Part shown: positions 44,507 to 53,189 of the stretch, in pieces | Numbering within the stretch: the first letter of the stretch is position 1 | Layout: each line of letters opens with the position of its first letter | Assembly: GCF_000426245.1 (NCBI RefSeq) | Contig: NZ_AUEZ01000021.1 | Location: forward strand, 52,143-116,142 | Direction of reading: 5' to 3' | DNA: 64,000 nt | From: Bradyrhizobium sp. Ai1a-2 | GTDB taxonomy: Bacteria; Pseudomonadota; Alphaproteobacteria; Rhizobiales; Xanthobacteraceae | Program-made: the position numbers and the translations under genes | The notes under the pieces: generated by a model | What the model saw: the letters and a program-made list of their open reading frames with translations, nothing else | The model's database searches: none | What the model was told of the DNA's origin: nothing

Positions 44507-44862
44507 CTCACTGGGTCCTGTGGGTTGGATCACCGGCGTGCGTCGTCATCCCGTCGTCACGAGAGTGTAGAGTAATGTTCAAGATGTAATGGAGTAATTT
44601 TTAAGTCTTCTTCTCAGACTCATGGAATAATTCTAAGAAGAAAACGAGTCACTCACGCGCCGAAGTCATGCCTCCGTCGTCGATGATTGGCTAACGTCTA
44701 TTAGACAACATGAACTTCGGGTACACGCAGAAAATTTTTGAGACCGTGAACCGAAAAATAACTTGGCAATACTCTGCGAGATGATTTATGGACTCCCGAC
44801 CTGATGGTGTCTGTTGGCGACACCACCTTGGCGGGAATTCGTCTCAAACGGAGCCTCCCCAC
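44507..44862. promoter_or_regulatory. Divergent AT-rich promoter region (pstS-like 2 / GT41)
   Basis: This 356-bp gap is much more AT-rich than its surroundings. It holds GCTAACG (44690-44696, CGTTAGC on minus) facing pstS-like gene 2, and GCAGAAAATTTTTG (44727-44740), nearly the same as GCAGAAATTTTTG upstream of the tpsB start (63620-63632). GGAG at 44850-44853 serves the GT41 gene. Confidence 0.4.
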
Positions 44863-47091
44863 ATGAAAGACAATTCGAGCGGGCGACTTGCGATTCACGT
44901 GGAGCATGGCGGCCATGCAATCTTGGTGCGACCAGCGCAGCAGCCATTTGCAAACGGAGGCGGTGAGCGTCTTTCAGGCAATCTTCCTTCAGCCAACCTG
45001 AAGCGGGCGCAGGAGTTGCATCAGCAGGGCGTCGCGCATGCGCAGCAGGACCGCTGGCGCCAGGCGCTGCGTGCGTTCAACGACGCGGTGAGGCTTGCGC
45101 CCGATCAGGCCGGCTTCAACTACTGCAAGGGCGTCGCGCTGTGCCGCTTCGATCGCTTCGACGATGCGCGCGAAGCGTTCATGGCGGAGCTTCGCGTGAC
45201 GCCGACCCATGCGCCCGCACTCACCGAGCTCGGCACGTGCCTTGCGCGCACCGGACGCACGCGGGATGGCATTCCCTATCTTCAGGAGGGGCTGCGTTTG
45301 ATGCCCAGCATGCCGCTCGCCCAATACAGCCTTGGTCTCGCTCTCCTGACTGAGAACCGGCGCAACGAAGCGCTTGCGGCGCTCGACAAGTCGATCATGC
45401 TCGACGCCGGCTATGCGGATGCCTATCGCACCCGCGGCCTTGCTCATGTGATGGATGGTCAGTTCGACAAGGCCGTCGACGATCTCCGCGCCGCCTCCAC
45501 CATCGACAGCCAGAACTACAAGGCGATCCTCGAGCTCGGGATGAATTTCGGGCTGGCGGAGCGCGAGCAGCAGGCGGAGCGGCTGTTCAAGCTCGCCGCC
45601 GACAGCGCGCCGACTGTCGCGCTGCCGCAATATCTCTACGGTCACTTCCTGATCAATCATCGCCAGTTCGAACGCGGGCTCGTCTATGTCGACCGCGCGC
45701 TGGCGCTCGAGCCGCTGCAGGCCGAGCATCATGTGGCCCGCGGCTTCGGGTTGCTCGGCCAGGGGCGTATCGAGGAGGCGGTCACAACCTATCGGCGCGC
45801 CGGCGAACTCGATCCCGGTAACGCTGCGGTTGCCGGAACCCTGCTGTTCGCGCTTCAGCACAAGCCGGGCGTGACGCGTGACGAACTGTTGCGCGAGCAC
45901 AGGCGGTGGGCGCTGCTCTATCGGCCGCATGCGCCGATCGATCGTCTTGCATTTCCGAACGCGCCGGATCCGGCGCGCAGGCTGCGGCTTGGCCTCGTGT
46001 CGGCGGACCTGCATCGTCACGCGGTGTCGTTCCTCGTCCTGCGAGCGTTTGAAGAGTTGGCGAAGCTCGGCTACGAGATCGTCTGTTACAAGACCGACAG
46101 CAAGCAGCAGGACGACGATTTCAGCGAGCGCTACAAGGCGGTCGCGGTCACCTGGCGCGACATTTCGGGGATCGACGACGCGGCGCTGGCGCGGCAGATC
46201 GCCGAGGATCGTGTCGACGTCCTGTTCGATCTCGCGGGCCACACCGCCGGCAACCGCCTGTCGCTGTTCGCCATGCGCGCGGCGCCGATTCAGCTCGGCT
46301 GGGCCGGCTATGTCGGCACCGTCGGGCTCGACACCTATGATGGCCTCATCGCCGATCCGGTGGAAATTCCGCCAGAGCATGACGCGAGCTATGTCGAGCG
46401 TCCGATCCGCCTGCCGGATTGCTACGTCTGTTATCAGCCGCCCGCCAACGCGCCCGAGGTGCCGCCGCTGCCGGGCGCGAACGGCGATCGCTTTACCTTC
46501 GGGTGCTTCAACCGGCCCGCCAAGCTCAACGCCGAAGTTGGCAAGGCCTGGGCGCGCATTCTCGCGCAGGTGCCGGATTCTCGCATCCTGATGGTCTATG
46601 GCGGTCTCGGCGAGGCGAGCACGCGCGACGCCATCTACAACTTGCTCGGCCAGGGTGGCGTGCCGCGCGAACGTGTCGAGCTCGTCGGCGAAGGCGAGCA
46701 GTTGAAGCTGCTGCAGGCGTATGGCGAAGTCGATCTGGCGCTCGATCCGTTTCCCTATTCGGCTGGTGTCACCACGCTGGAGGCGATGTGGATGGGGGTT
46801 CCAACCGTGACCTTCGTCGGCGAGACCTTCGCCGGCCGTCACTCGGCGGCGCATCTCACCGCCGCGGGCCTCAGCAGCTTCTGCACGTATAGCATCGACG
46901 ATTATGTCGCCATGGCGGTCGACTGGACGCACCGGCGCGACGAGCTCGCTGAGCTGCGCTGCGGGTTGCGCGCGCGCGTCGCCGCTTCTCCGCTGTGTGA
47001 TGCTCCACGCTTCGCCGACAACCTGTCACGCGAACTGACGCGACTGTGGACCGAGTGGTGCGAGGCACGCACCGCGAGGGATGCAGCGTAG
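44863..47091 (+). CDS. TPR / GT41 O-linked glycosyltransferase (OGT/SPINDLY-like)
   Basis: The protein has 742 residues from ATG 44863 (GGAG, spacing 9). There is no signal peptide, so it is cytosolic. The N-terminal half has about nine tetratricopeptide repeats (A-L-x-x-F-x-x-A-V-x-L-x-P pattern from residue 45 to about 350). The C-terminal half is the GT41 catalytic region: RLGLVSADLHRHAVSF (the His of OGT SSDF-x-x-H), FDLAGHTAGNRLSLFAMRAAPIQLGWAGYVGT, FTFGCFNRPAKLN, LDPFPYSAGVTTLEAMWMGVPTVT and GRHSAAHLTAAGL. Family knowledge: GT41 enzymes O-glycosylate proteins, and the HMW1C branch modifies TPS adhesins before export. With two TpsA genes beside it, an adhesin target is plausible but unproven. 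Confidence 0.9.
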   Translation: MKDNSSGRLAIHVEHGGHAILVRPAQQPFANGGGERLSGNLPSANLKRAQELHQQGVAHAQQDRWRQALRAFNDAVRLAPDQAGFNYCKGVALCRFDRFDDAREAFMAELRVTPTHAPALTELGTCLARTGRTRDGIPYLQEGLRLMPSMPLAQYSLGLALLTENRRNEALAALDKSIMLDAGYADAYRTRGLAHVMDGQFDKAVDDLRAASTIDSQNYKAILELGMNFGLAEREQQAERLFKLAADSAPTVALPQYLYGHFLINHRQFERGLVYVDRALALEPLQAEHHVARGFGLLGQGRIEEAVTTYRRAGELDPGNAAVAGTLLFALQHKPGVTRDELLREHRRWALLYRPHAPIDRLAFPNAPDPARRLRLGLVSADLHRHAVSFLVLRAFEELAKLGYEIVCYKTDSKQQDDDFSERYKAVAVTWRDISGIDDAALARQIAEDRVDVLFDLAGHTAGNRLSLFAMRAAPIQLGWAGYVGTVGLDTYDGLIADPVEIPPEHDASYVERPIRLPDCYVCYQPPANAPEVPPLPGANGDRFTFGCFNRPAKLNAEVGKAWARILAQVPDSRILMVYGGLGEASTRDAIYNLLGQGGVPRERVELVGEGEQLKLLQAYGEVDLALDPFPYSAGVTTLEAMWMGVPTVTFVGETFAGRHSAAHLTAAGLSSFCTYSIDDYVAMAVDWTHRRDELAELRCGLRARVAASPLCDAPRFADNLSRELTRLWTEWCEARTARDAA

Positions 47092-47328
47092 GTTTTGATC
47101 TTGAGAGACGCCCGGTCTCTCATTTCGTCGTCGCAGGGCTCGTCCCGGTGACCACGAATAGGGATGCATTGCTCTAACTGTCGTTATGGCCGGGACAAGC
47201 CCCGCCATGACGAAGAAAAAGAGCCCGTAGGGTGGATTGGCCTAAGGCGTAGTCCGCCGCCCCACGTCGCAAGTGAAACGTGGACTATGCTTCGCTAACC
47301 CGCTCTGCACTAGGAAGGGACCGCACCG
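47092..47328. repeat. Intergenic inverted repeat (rhizobial REP-like)
   Basis: GGGCTCGTCCCGG (47136-47148) and CCGGGACAAGCCC (47190-47202) form arms with one mismatch around about 40 bp, flanked by CGTCG/CATGACG. This is the kind of palindrome common in Bradyrhizobium spacers. The remainder leads to an AGGAAGGGA ribosome site at 47312-47320. Confidence 0.6.
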
Positions 47329-49791
47329 ATGTCGAAAGCAGCGATCAGCGAGGCGCAGGCGTTGCGTGCAGGCTCCATGCTGGACCAGGCGCCGTCCGAG
47401 CGGCGGATGGAATTCGTCCAAACCGTCATGAACCGCGCGCTTGAACTCTATCGCGGCGGTCAGTTCGACAGCGCGGAGGTGCTGTTCGAGACCGTGGCGT
47501 CGGAGCCTGCGGTGCGGCCACGGATCCAGCACATCCGCGGCTTGATCGCGCTGCAAAGCGGCGAGGACGAGCGGGCGCTGGACTTGCTGGAGGAGGTTAT
47601 CCAGCTAGATCCCTCTGACGGCGAGGCCCATGCCAATCTCGGCGTCCTCCTGCTCAAGGCCCGCCAGAACCCGCAGGCGCTGGCCGCCTTTGCGGCCGCG
47701 TTGACGCTGCAGCCGGACAATGCGGCGGCGCTGTTGGGCTTGGCGCGCGCTCTGGCAGCGCTGGACCTCAGCGATCTCGCCCATGACGCGATCCGCGACG
47801 TGCTTGCGCATGCGCCTGACTACGTCGAGGCGATCCTCGAATTCGGGTGGCTGCTCAGCGACACTGGGCGGCATGACGAGGGTGTCACGATGTTGCGCGA
47901 TGCGCTGCAGCGGCATCCCAAGCAGGACCAACTGCGCACGGTGCTCGCCGTCTGCCTGTTCGGGGTCGGCGACTGGCCGGCAGCCTGGGCCGAATACGAG
48001 GGGCGGCTATCAGACCCGAGGGTCAGCAAACACCTGTTGCGCACCGATCGCCCGCGCTGGCTGGGCGAAGAACTCGCCGGCAAGACCATCCTGCTACAAT
48101 CCGAGCAGGGATTCGGCGACACGCTCCAATTCGTGCGCTATGCGCCGATGGTCAAGGCGCGCGGCGGCCGCGTGATTCTGCGCACGCCGCGGGTTCTGCT
48201 GCCGCTCATGCGCACGGTCGCGGGCATCGATGACGTCGTCGATGATCAGACGACGGCCCTTGCGTTCGACGTGCATGCGCCACTGTTATCGCTGCCGCTG
48301 GTCTCGGATACGCGGATCGACACGGTTCCGGCCGTCATTCCCTATATTGCGCCTGATGCACAACTGGCAGCTCGATGGCGCGAGCGCCTTAGCGATCATT
48401 TTGGTGGTCAGTCCGGCGTCTCCGTCGGCCTGGTGTGGCAGGGCAATCCGGCCCATCTCAACGACCAGCGCCGGTCGATTCGGTTCGATGCGCTGCGTCC
48501 CCTCCTTGACTGTCCGAATGCGCGCTTCATCAGCCTGCAGGTCGGAGCCGGACGAGAGCAACTGACGGAGTTCGACGATTGCATCATCGATCCCGGTGCC
48601 GAGATCGACATCGGCTCCTTCGCCGACACGGCGGCGATCGTCGCCAATCTTGATCTCGTGATCTCCATCGATAATGCGATCGTGCATCTAGCCGGCGCGA
48701 TGGGCAAGCCGGTCTGGGTCCTGCTCGCCAAAAGCAGCGACTGGCGTTGGCTCAGAGATCGCGACGATACACCCTGGTATCCGCAGGCGCGATTGTTCCG
48801 GCAAACAAGGCCGGGCGATTGGGCCGGGGTGGTCGGTCGGCTGCGCACGGAGCTGTGGTCCTTCGCGGGGGCCGAGGTGCCGTTGCCGGCGGACAGGACC
48901 CTGGATCCAATCACGGCTTCGGCGCTGCACATGACCTCGCTGCCGCGTGCGGCCGACCCGGTTCTCTGCGATGCACTGTTCGTCGAGGCCTGTCGCCATC
49001 ATCATGCCGGGAATTTCGATCGCGCGAGAAAGCTGTATGTGCAAGTTCTTATTTTCGAGCCGGAGCATATCAACACGCTGTGCAATCTCGGTGCGTTGGA
49101 GCTCGTCACGGGTCATGGCGAACGTGCGATCATGCTGTTGCAGACGGCTATGATGCACGCGCCCGATCTTGCGCCGGCCCGCATCGCGCTGGGCGATGCG
49201 CTGCTGGATGCAAAGCAGAACGAGCAAGCACTTGCCCAATATCGCAAGGCGATCGAACTCGCGCCGACCAGCGTGGCGGCGCATGTGGCCTATGCGTCGG
49301 CGTTGCGTAAGCTAGGTGAGGCAGGGGCCGCGACCGGCATCGAGCCGGATGTGGTGAAGCGCATGATCCATCAACATTACCGCAAGGCGCTGGAGCTCGC
49401 GCCCAACGATGACACGGTGCACGCCCAATACGCCCTTGCACTGTGCGAGCTCGGCGACCTCGACAACGCCATGATGCATTTCCTGGCGGCGACCAAGATC
49501 AATCAGCAACAATCGGCGGAGTTCTATGAGGCGCTCGGGTGCGCCTGCGCTGCGCGCGGCAACTCGCAGGGCGCGGAAATCAGCCTCAAACATGCGCTTG
49601 CGCTCGATCCGCAGCGCGTTACCGCTCGCTGCGCGCTCGGCGATCTTTATCTCGCGACCGCTCGTCCCGACGATGCACAGACCAGTTTCCGCGAAGCGCT
49701 GACCATCGATGCGGAAAATGCCGTGGCCTTGCGTGGAATCGAACGTGTGCACGCGTCGCACTCAACCATGGCCATCCACGGAATGGCGTGA
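47329..49791 (+). CDS. TPR protein with embedded heptosyltransferase-like (GT9-fold) domain
   Basis: The protein has 820 residues from ATG 47329 with an AGGAAGGGA ribosome site. It has three parts. TPRs come first at about 30-235 (ALELYRGGQFDSAEVLFETV, ALDLLEEVIQLDPSDGEAHANLGVLLL). A glycosyltransferase-9-like domain follows at about 250-515 (LLQSEQGFGDTLQFVRYAPMV, VGLVWQGNPAHLNDQRRSI, IDIGSFADTAAIVANLDLVISIDNAIVHLAGAMGKPVWVLL). A second TPR block ends the protein at about 550-810 (ALAQYRKAIELAPTSVAAH). The GT9 fold is that of ADP-heptose:LPS transferases, but fused TPR forms are usually linked to protein or flagellin glycosylation clusters. It is cytosolic, with no signal. It follows the GT41 gene on the same strand, so the two may act on the same exported proteins. 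Confidence 0.82.
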   Translation: MSKAAISEAQALRAGSMLDQAPSERRMEFVQTVMNRALELYRGGQFDSAEVLFETVASEPAVRPRIQHIRGLIALQSGEDERALDLLEEVIQLDPSDGEAHANLGVLLLKARQNPQALAAFAAALTLQPDNAAALLGLARALAALDLSDLAHDAIRDVLAHAPDYVEAILEFGWLLSDTGRHDEGVTMLRDALQRHPKQDQLRTVLAVCLFGVGDWPAAWAEYEGRLSDPRVSKHLLRTDRPRWLGEELAGKTILLQSEQGFGDTLQFVRYAPMVKARGGRVILRTPRVLLPLMRTVAGIDDVVDDQTTALAFDVHAPLLSLPLVSDTRIDTVPAVIPYIAPDAQLAARWRERLSDHFGGQSGVSVGLVWQGNPAHLNDQRRSIRFDALRPLLDCPNARFISLQVGAGREQLTEFDDCIIDPGAEIDIGSFADTAAIVANLDLVISIDNAIVHLAGAMGKPVWVLLAKSSDWRWLRDRDDTPWYPQARLFRQTRPGDWAGVVGRLRTELWSFAGAEVPLPADRTLDPITASALHMTSLPRAADPVLCDALFVEACRHHHAGNFDRARKLYVQVLIFEPEHINTLCNLGALELVTGHGERAIMLLQTAMMHAPDLAPARIALGDALLDAKQNEQALAQYRKAIELAPTSVAAHVAYASALRKLGEAGAATGIEPDVVKRMIHQHYRKALELAPNDDTVHAQYALALCELGDLDNAMMHFLAATKINQQQSAEFYEALGCACAARGNSQGAEISLKHALALDPQRVTARCALGDLYLATARPDDAQTSFREALTIDAENAVALRGIERVHASHSTMAIHGMA

Positions 49792-50066
49792 CATGCGCTT
49801 CGTTGTGAACGATCGCAGTCGCACTTGCGCAGAACCTTGCATCGCTGACGGTATCTGCGGATGTACGATCGTCGTCTCAACCAGCGACACATTGTTGCCG
49901 CTCGTTTATTGCGAACGAAATCAAACGTCTGTCGTTGACACTGGCGCGCGCCGTCACGAAGCGACCACGCGTTGTGGTTTCATTTCGATGTCATCAACCT
50001 TGGCTAGAAACAGCGCGACCGAATTGAAGCGTGTCAAATGCCGCGGTTGGGGATGGGGCCCCTGCA

Positions 50067-50693
50067 ATGAGCGACACCAATCGAACGGCGTTGCTCACTC
50101 TTCTCGTCGCAAGTTACGACGATCTCAAACAACGTTTGACGCGACGGACCGGATCTGCGGATCTCGCCAACGAGGCTTTGCAGGATACATTTCTGCGCCT
50201 GAGCAAAGCGGACGGCATCGGGCCCGTGCGCGATCTGCATGCATATCTGTTCCGGGTGGCGATGAGTGCCATCAGCAATCGGCGTGTTGCGGAGCGCCGC
50301 CGCCGTACCGTTTCGGAAACCGATGCGCTGTTCGATCTGGCCGACGAAAGTCCCGGCCCGGAAAGGATTATCGAAGCCCGCTCCGAGATCAACGCGCTCA
50401 AGCAGGTGATCCAGGAGCTACCCGCCCGCCGTCGGGAGATTCTCATGGCGATATGTGTTGACGAGGTGCCGTTACGGCAGGTGGCGGAGCGGTTCGGCGT
50501 CAGCGTGCGCACGATACAGGTCGAGCTCAAGCAGGCGGTGGTGCATTGCGCGGTTTGTCTGGATCGCGGTGCGCGGATGCCGGGGGCGTTCCGGCGCCGA
50601 AGTCCGTTCGGCCAGCTGGATCACTCATCGCGAATTGCTGCGAGCGATAACGATACGCTTGCTCGCCGATTGCCATTCGGCGGTGGCAGGTGA
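50067..50693 (+). CDS. Orphan ECF RNA polymerase sigma factor
   Basis: The protein has 208 residues from ATG 50067; an in-frame GTG at 50031 would add 12. Region 2 is LLVASYDDLKQRLTRRTGSADLANEALQDTFLRL and Y-L-F-R-V-A-M-S-A-I-S-N-R-R. Region 4 is ELPARRREILMAICVDEVPLRQVAERFGVSVRTIQVELKQAV. It is a clear paralogue of the sigma factors at 735 and 61414 (same SADLANEALQDTFLRL-type stretch), yet no FecR or STN gene adjoins it. It lies just before the divergent gspO/gspE block, so it may serve the T2SS promoters or be controlled by one of the two FecR proteins in trans. The preceding 275-bp gap (49792-50066) shows no other feature. Confidence 0.88.
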   Translation: MSDTNRTALLTLLVASYDDLKQRLTRRTGSADLANEALQDTFLRLSKADGIGPVRDLHAYLFRVAMSAISNRRVAERRRRTVSETDALFDLADESPGPERIIEARSEINALKQVIQELPARRREILMAICVDEVPLRQVAERFGVSVRTIQVELKQAVVHCAVCLDRGARMPGAFRRRSPFGQLDHSSRIAASDNDTLARRLPFGGGR

Positions 50694-50807
50694 CATGCAA
50701 TGGCAATGCAGGCTCATACCGTGCGTTGTGCCGAGGTGGCGGCGCCACGCCTGGCGCTAGAGCTGCGAAGCTTTCGCCACCCGCATCTGATACGCTCAAA
50801 TCCAGGC

Positions 50808-51401
50808 TTAAACAGCCTGCAGCCGCACGGCGTAGTCGACCAGCCAAAGGGCAGGGCACAGGAAGGCGCCGAACGGCAGTTTCGCCGTGCGCGCGACGGA
50901 ACGGTCACGCAGCCATGCCAGCAGCACGGCGATCAACGCGGCACTGGTTGCCAACGCAAAGCACAGGGGCACCGTGTCGAGCGGAAGCCACGCCCCGACG
51001 GCGGCCGCGAGCTTGACGTCGCCGAGACCCAGCCCTTCGCGCTTCCGCAACCATTGGTAGAGTTGACGCATCAGCCAGAGCGCCGCGCCAACCAGGATGG
51101 CGCCGCCCAGTGCGGTGGTCAGCGCACTCCAGCGATCGAACGGATCGAGCACAGTCGTGGCGACAAGTCCGGCGAACAGGGCGCTTCCAGTGATGATATC
51201 GGGAAGCAGGAAATTGCGCGCGTCGATATCGGCGCCGGCAACCATCAGCGTGCCGAGAATGGTCGACGCCAGCGCATGCGGCCATGGCAGCGTTGCCATC
51301 GAGATCAGCGCGACTGCGGCAAATCCGCAAACCAGCACGGTGCGGTCGGGTTGCAGGGCCTCCGCAGTCACATCGTCATCGGCGTGGTCGTCGATCGTCA
51401 T
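50808..51401 (-). CDS. gspO: Minimal prepilin peptidase GspO
   Basis: The protein has 197 residues from ATG 51401; the frame is open to 51503 but that part overlaps the gspE start region. It is an A24 aspartyl peptidase with six or so membrane helices and both catalytic motifs: A-D-I-D-A-R-N-F-L-L-P-D (first Asp pair) and GLGLGDVKL (GxGD). The N-terminal N-methyltransferase domain with its Cys pairs, present in full-length PilD/GspO, is absent, so the protein matches the short peptidase-only type. It should cleave the leaders of GspG, H, I, J and K. It is divergent from gspE with 68 bp between the starts, which probably holds both promoters. Confidence 0.88.
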   Translation of the reverse strand: MTIDDHADDDVTAEALQPDRTVLVCGFAAVALISMATLPWPHALASTILGTLMVAGADIDARNFLLPDIITGSALFAGLVATTVLDPFDRWSALTTALGGAILVGAALWLMRQLYQWLRKREGLGLGDVKLAAAVGAWLPLDTVPLCFALATSAALIAVLLAWLRDRSVARTAKLPFGAFLCPALWLVDYAVRLQAV

Positions 51402-51469
51402 CGTCGTCTCGTGTCGCTTCGCGTTGTGAGAAAACCTGCCGGGCGGGCCAGGCATGTCGGAGCTGTGCA

Positions 51470-53182
51470 ATGCTAGCGCACGAAAATAATGCGACTGCGA
51501 CACCAGCCGCGCCGCCGATCGATTTCATGACCTATCTCGCCGGCAGGGGAGCGTTGCGCGACGGCAAGGAAGGCGGCGCCCGTCGGGTCCGTAACGGTGA
51601 CGGATTGGCCGGCCATACCGATTGGAGCGCCGTCACCAAGCTCACGCCCTCCGCGCTGGCCGACGAACTGGCCAGTTTCTATCAATGCGACCGCGTCCGG
51701 CGAGACGATCTGGTCGAGGGACGGTTCGCCGGCGCCGAGATGTCGACCCGCTTCCTCAAGGAGGAGCGTCTCTTCCCGTGCGAGAGCGCGGCCGGAACGT
51801 TGCGTCTCGCAGTAGCTGCTCCGATCGACGACGAGACGTTGCGGGCGATCGAACTCGCGCTGCGCAGGCCGATCGCGCTCGCCGTGGCCACTGCCGATGA
51901 TCTGGAAGCCGCGCTTTCGTTGCGGCTCGAGCCCGATCAGCCGAGCGACGCCCCGCAAGTCGGCCCGGGCGCGGGCGAGGATGATCTCGACAATCTGCGC
52001 GACCTCGCGCGGGGTGCGCCGGTGGTACGGGCGCTCGATGACCTGTTGCGCCTGGCGGTCGAGCAGCGGGCGACCGATCTGCACATCGAGCCGGCTGGCA
52101 ATGCGCTGCAAGTCCGGCTTCGCATCGATGGCATGCTGAAGAACGTGCCGGCGCCGCCGATGAGCATGGCCAAGGGCATCCTGTCGCGCCTCAAGATTCT
52201 GGCCGGTCTTAACATCACCGAGCGCCGCCTGGCGCAGGACGGGCGCGCGCACATCGCCGTCAGTGGCAGCGAGATCGATCTGCGGGTCGCCACCATGCCG
52301 ACGATGCATGGAGAATGCGCCGTCATTCGCCTGCTGCGCAAAGGAGCGGGCCTGGTATCGCTCGACCAGATCGGCCTCAGTGCGCGCGACGAGGCGACCC
52401 TGCGCAAGGCGTTGCTGGCACCCTACGGAATGGTCATCGTCACCGGACCGACCGGTTCGGGCAAGACCACCACGCTTGCGGCATCGCTTGCGGTGATCAA
52501 TGAGCCCACCCGCAAGATCCTCACCATCGAAGATCCGGTTGAGTACCAGATTCCGGGCATCAACCAGACCCAGGTGCATCCGGGCATCGGGCTCACTTTC
52601 GCATCGGCGCTGCGCTCGTTCATGCGGCTCGACCCGGATGTGATCATGGTCGGCGAGATGCGCGATTCAGAGACGGCCCATATCGGTGTCCACGCTGCGC
52701 TGACGGGCCATCTGGTGCTGACGACGCTGCACACCAACACCGCGGCTGGCGCCATCACCCGGCTGATCGACATGGGGATCGAGAGCTTTCTGCTGGCATC
52801 CTGCGCGCGGGTGATCGTGGCGCAGCGGCTGGTGCGGATCCTGTGCGATCACTGCAAGGAAGGTCACTCCTTGTCACCGGCTGAAATCGCCGCTGACGAA
52901 CGCTATGCAGCGCTCGGCATCGAGGCGGGCGAGGTGGTCTGCCGGCCCAAGGGCTGCGACTGGTGTGGCCACACAGGATTTCGGGGACGCAAGGGCGTGT
53001 TCGAGATCATGGAGATCGGCACGGCATTGCGACGGTCGATCGGCCCGAAAACCGACTCCACCGACCTCGAAACCGCGGCGCGGCGCGAGGGCATGACCAC
53101 CATGACCGAGGACGGCATCAACAAGCTACGCGCCGGGCAGACCACGCTCGATGAAATCTTCCGCCTGACCACGAGCTTGTAG
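51470..53182 (+). CDS. gspE: Type II secretion ATPase GspE
   Basis: The protein has 570 residues from ATG 51470 (GGAG, spacing 7). The N1E/N2E domains come first (about 55-160, LADELASFYQCDRVRRDDL), then the ATPase core. Visible motifs are Walker A GPTGSGKTTT near 326, the Asp box (LTIEDPVEYQIPGINQTQV), Walker B MRLDPDVIMVGEMRD near 387, the His box HLVLTTLHTNTA, and the tetracysteine zinc site CDHC (about 458) with CDWC (about 494). It powers pseudopilus assembly from the cytosolic face via GspL/GspF. It is the first gene of the gspEFHIJKLM operon; gspF follows after 7 bp. Confidence 0.96.
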   Translation: MLAHENNATATPAAPPIDFMTYLAGRGALRDGKEGGARRVRNGDGLAGHTDWSAVTKLTPSALADELASFYQCDRVRRDDLVEGRFAGAEMSTRFLKEERLFPCESAAGTLRLAVAAPIDDETLRAIELALRRPIALAVATADDLEAALSLRLEPDQPSDAPQVGPGAGEDDLDNLRDLARGAPVVRALDDLLRLAVEQRATDLHIEPAGNALQVRLRIDGMLKNVPAPPMSMAKGILSRLKILAGLNITERRLAQDGRAHIAVSGSEIDLRVATMPTMHGECAVIRLLRKGAGLVSLDQIGLSARDEATLRKALLAPYGMVIVTGPTGSGKTTTLAASLAVINEPTRKILTIEDPVEYQIPGINQTQVHPGIGLTFASALRSFMRLDPDVIMVGEMRDSETAHIGVHAALTGHLVLTTLHTNTAAGAITRLIDMGIESFLLASCARVIVAQRLVRILCDHCKEGHSLSPAEIAADERYAALGIEAGEVVCRPKGCDWCGHTGFRGRKGVFEIMEIGTALRRSIGPKTDSTDLETAARREGMTTMTEDGINKLRAGQTTLDEIFRLTTSL

Positions 53183-53189
53183 GGCGATC

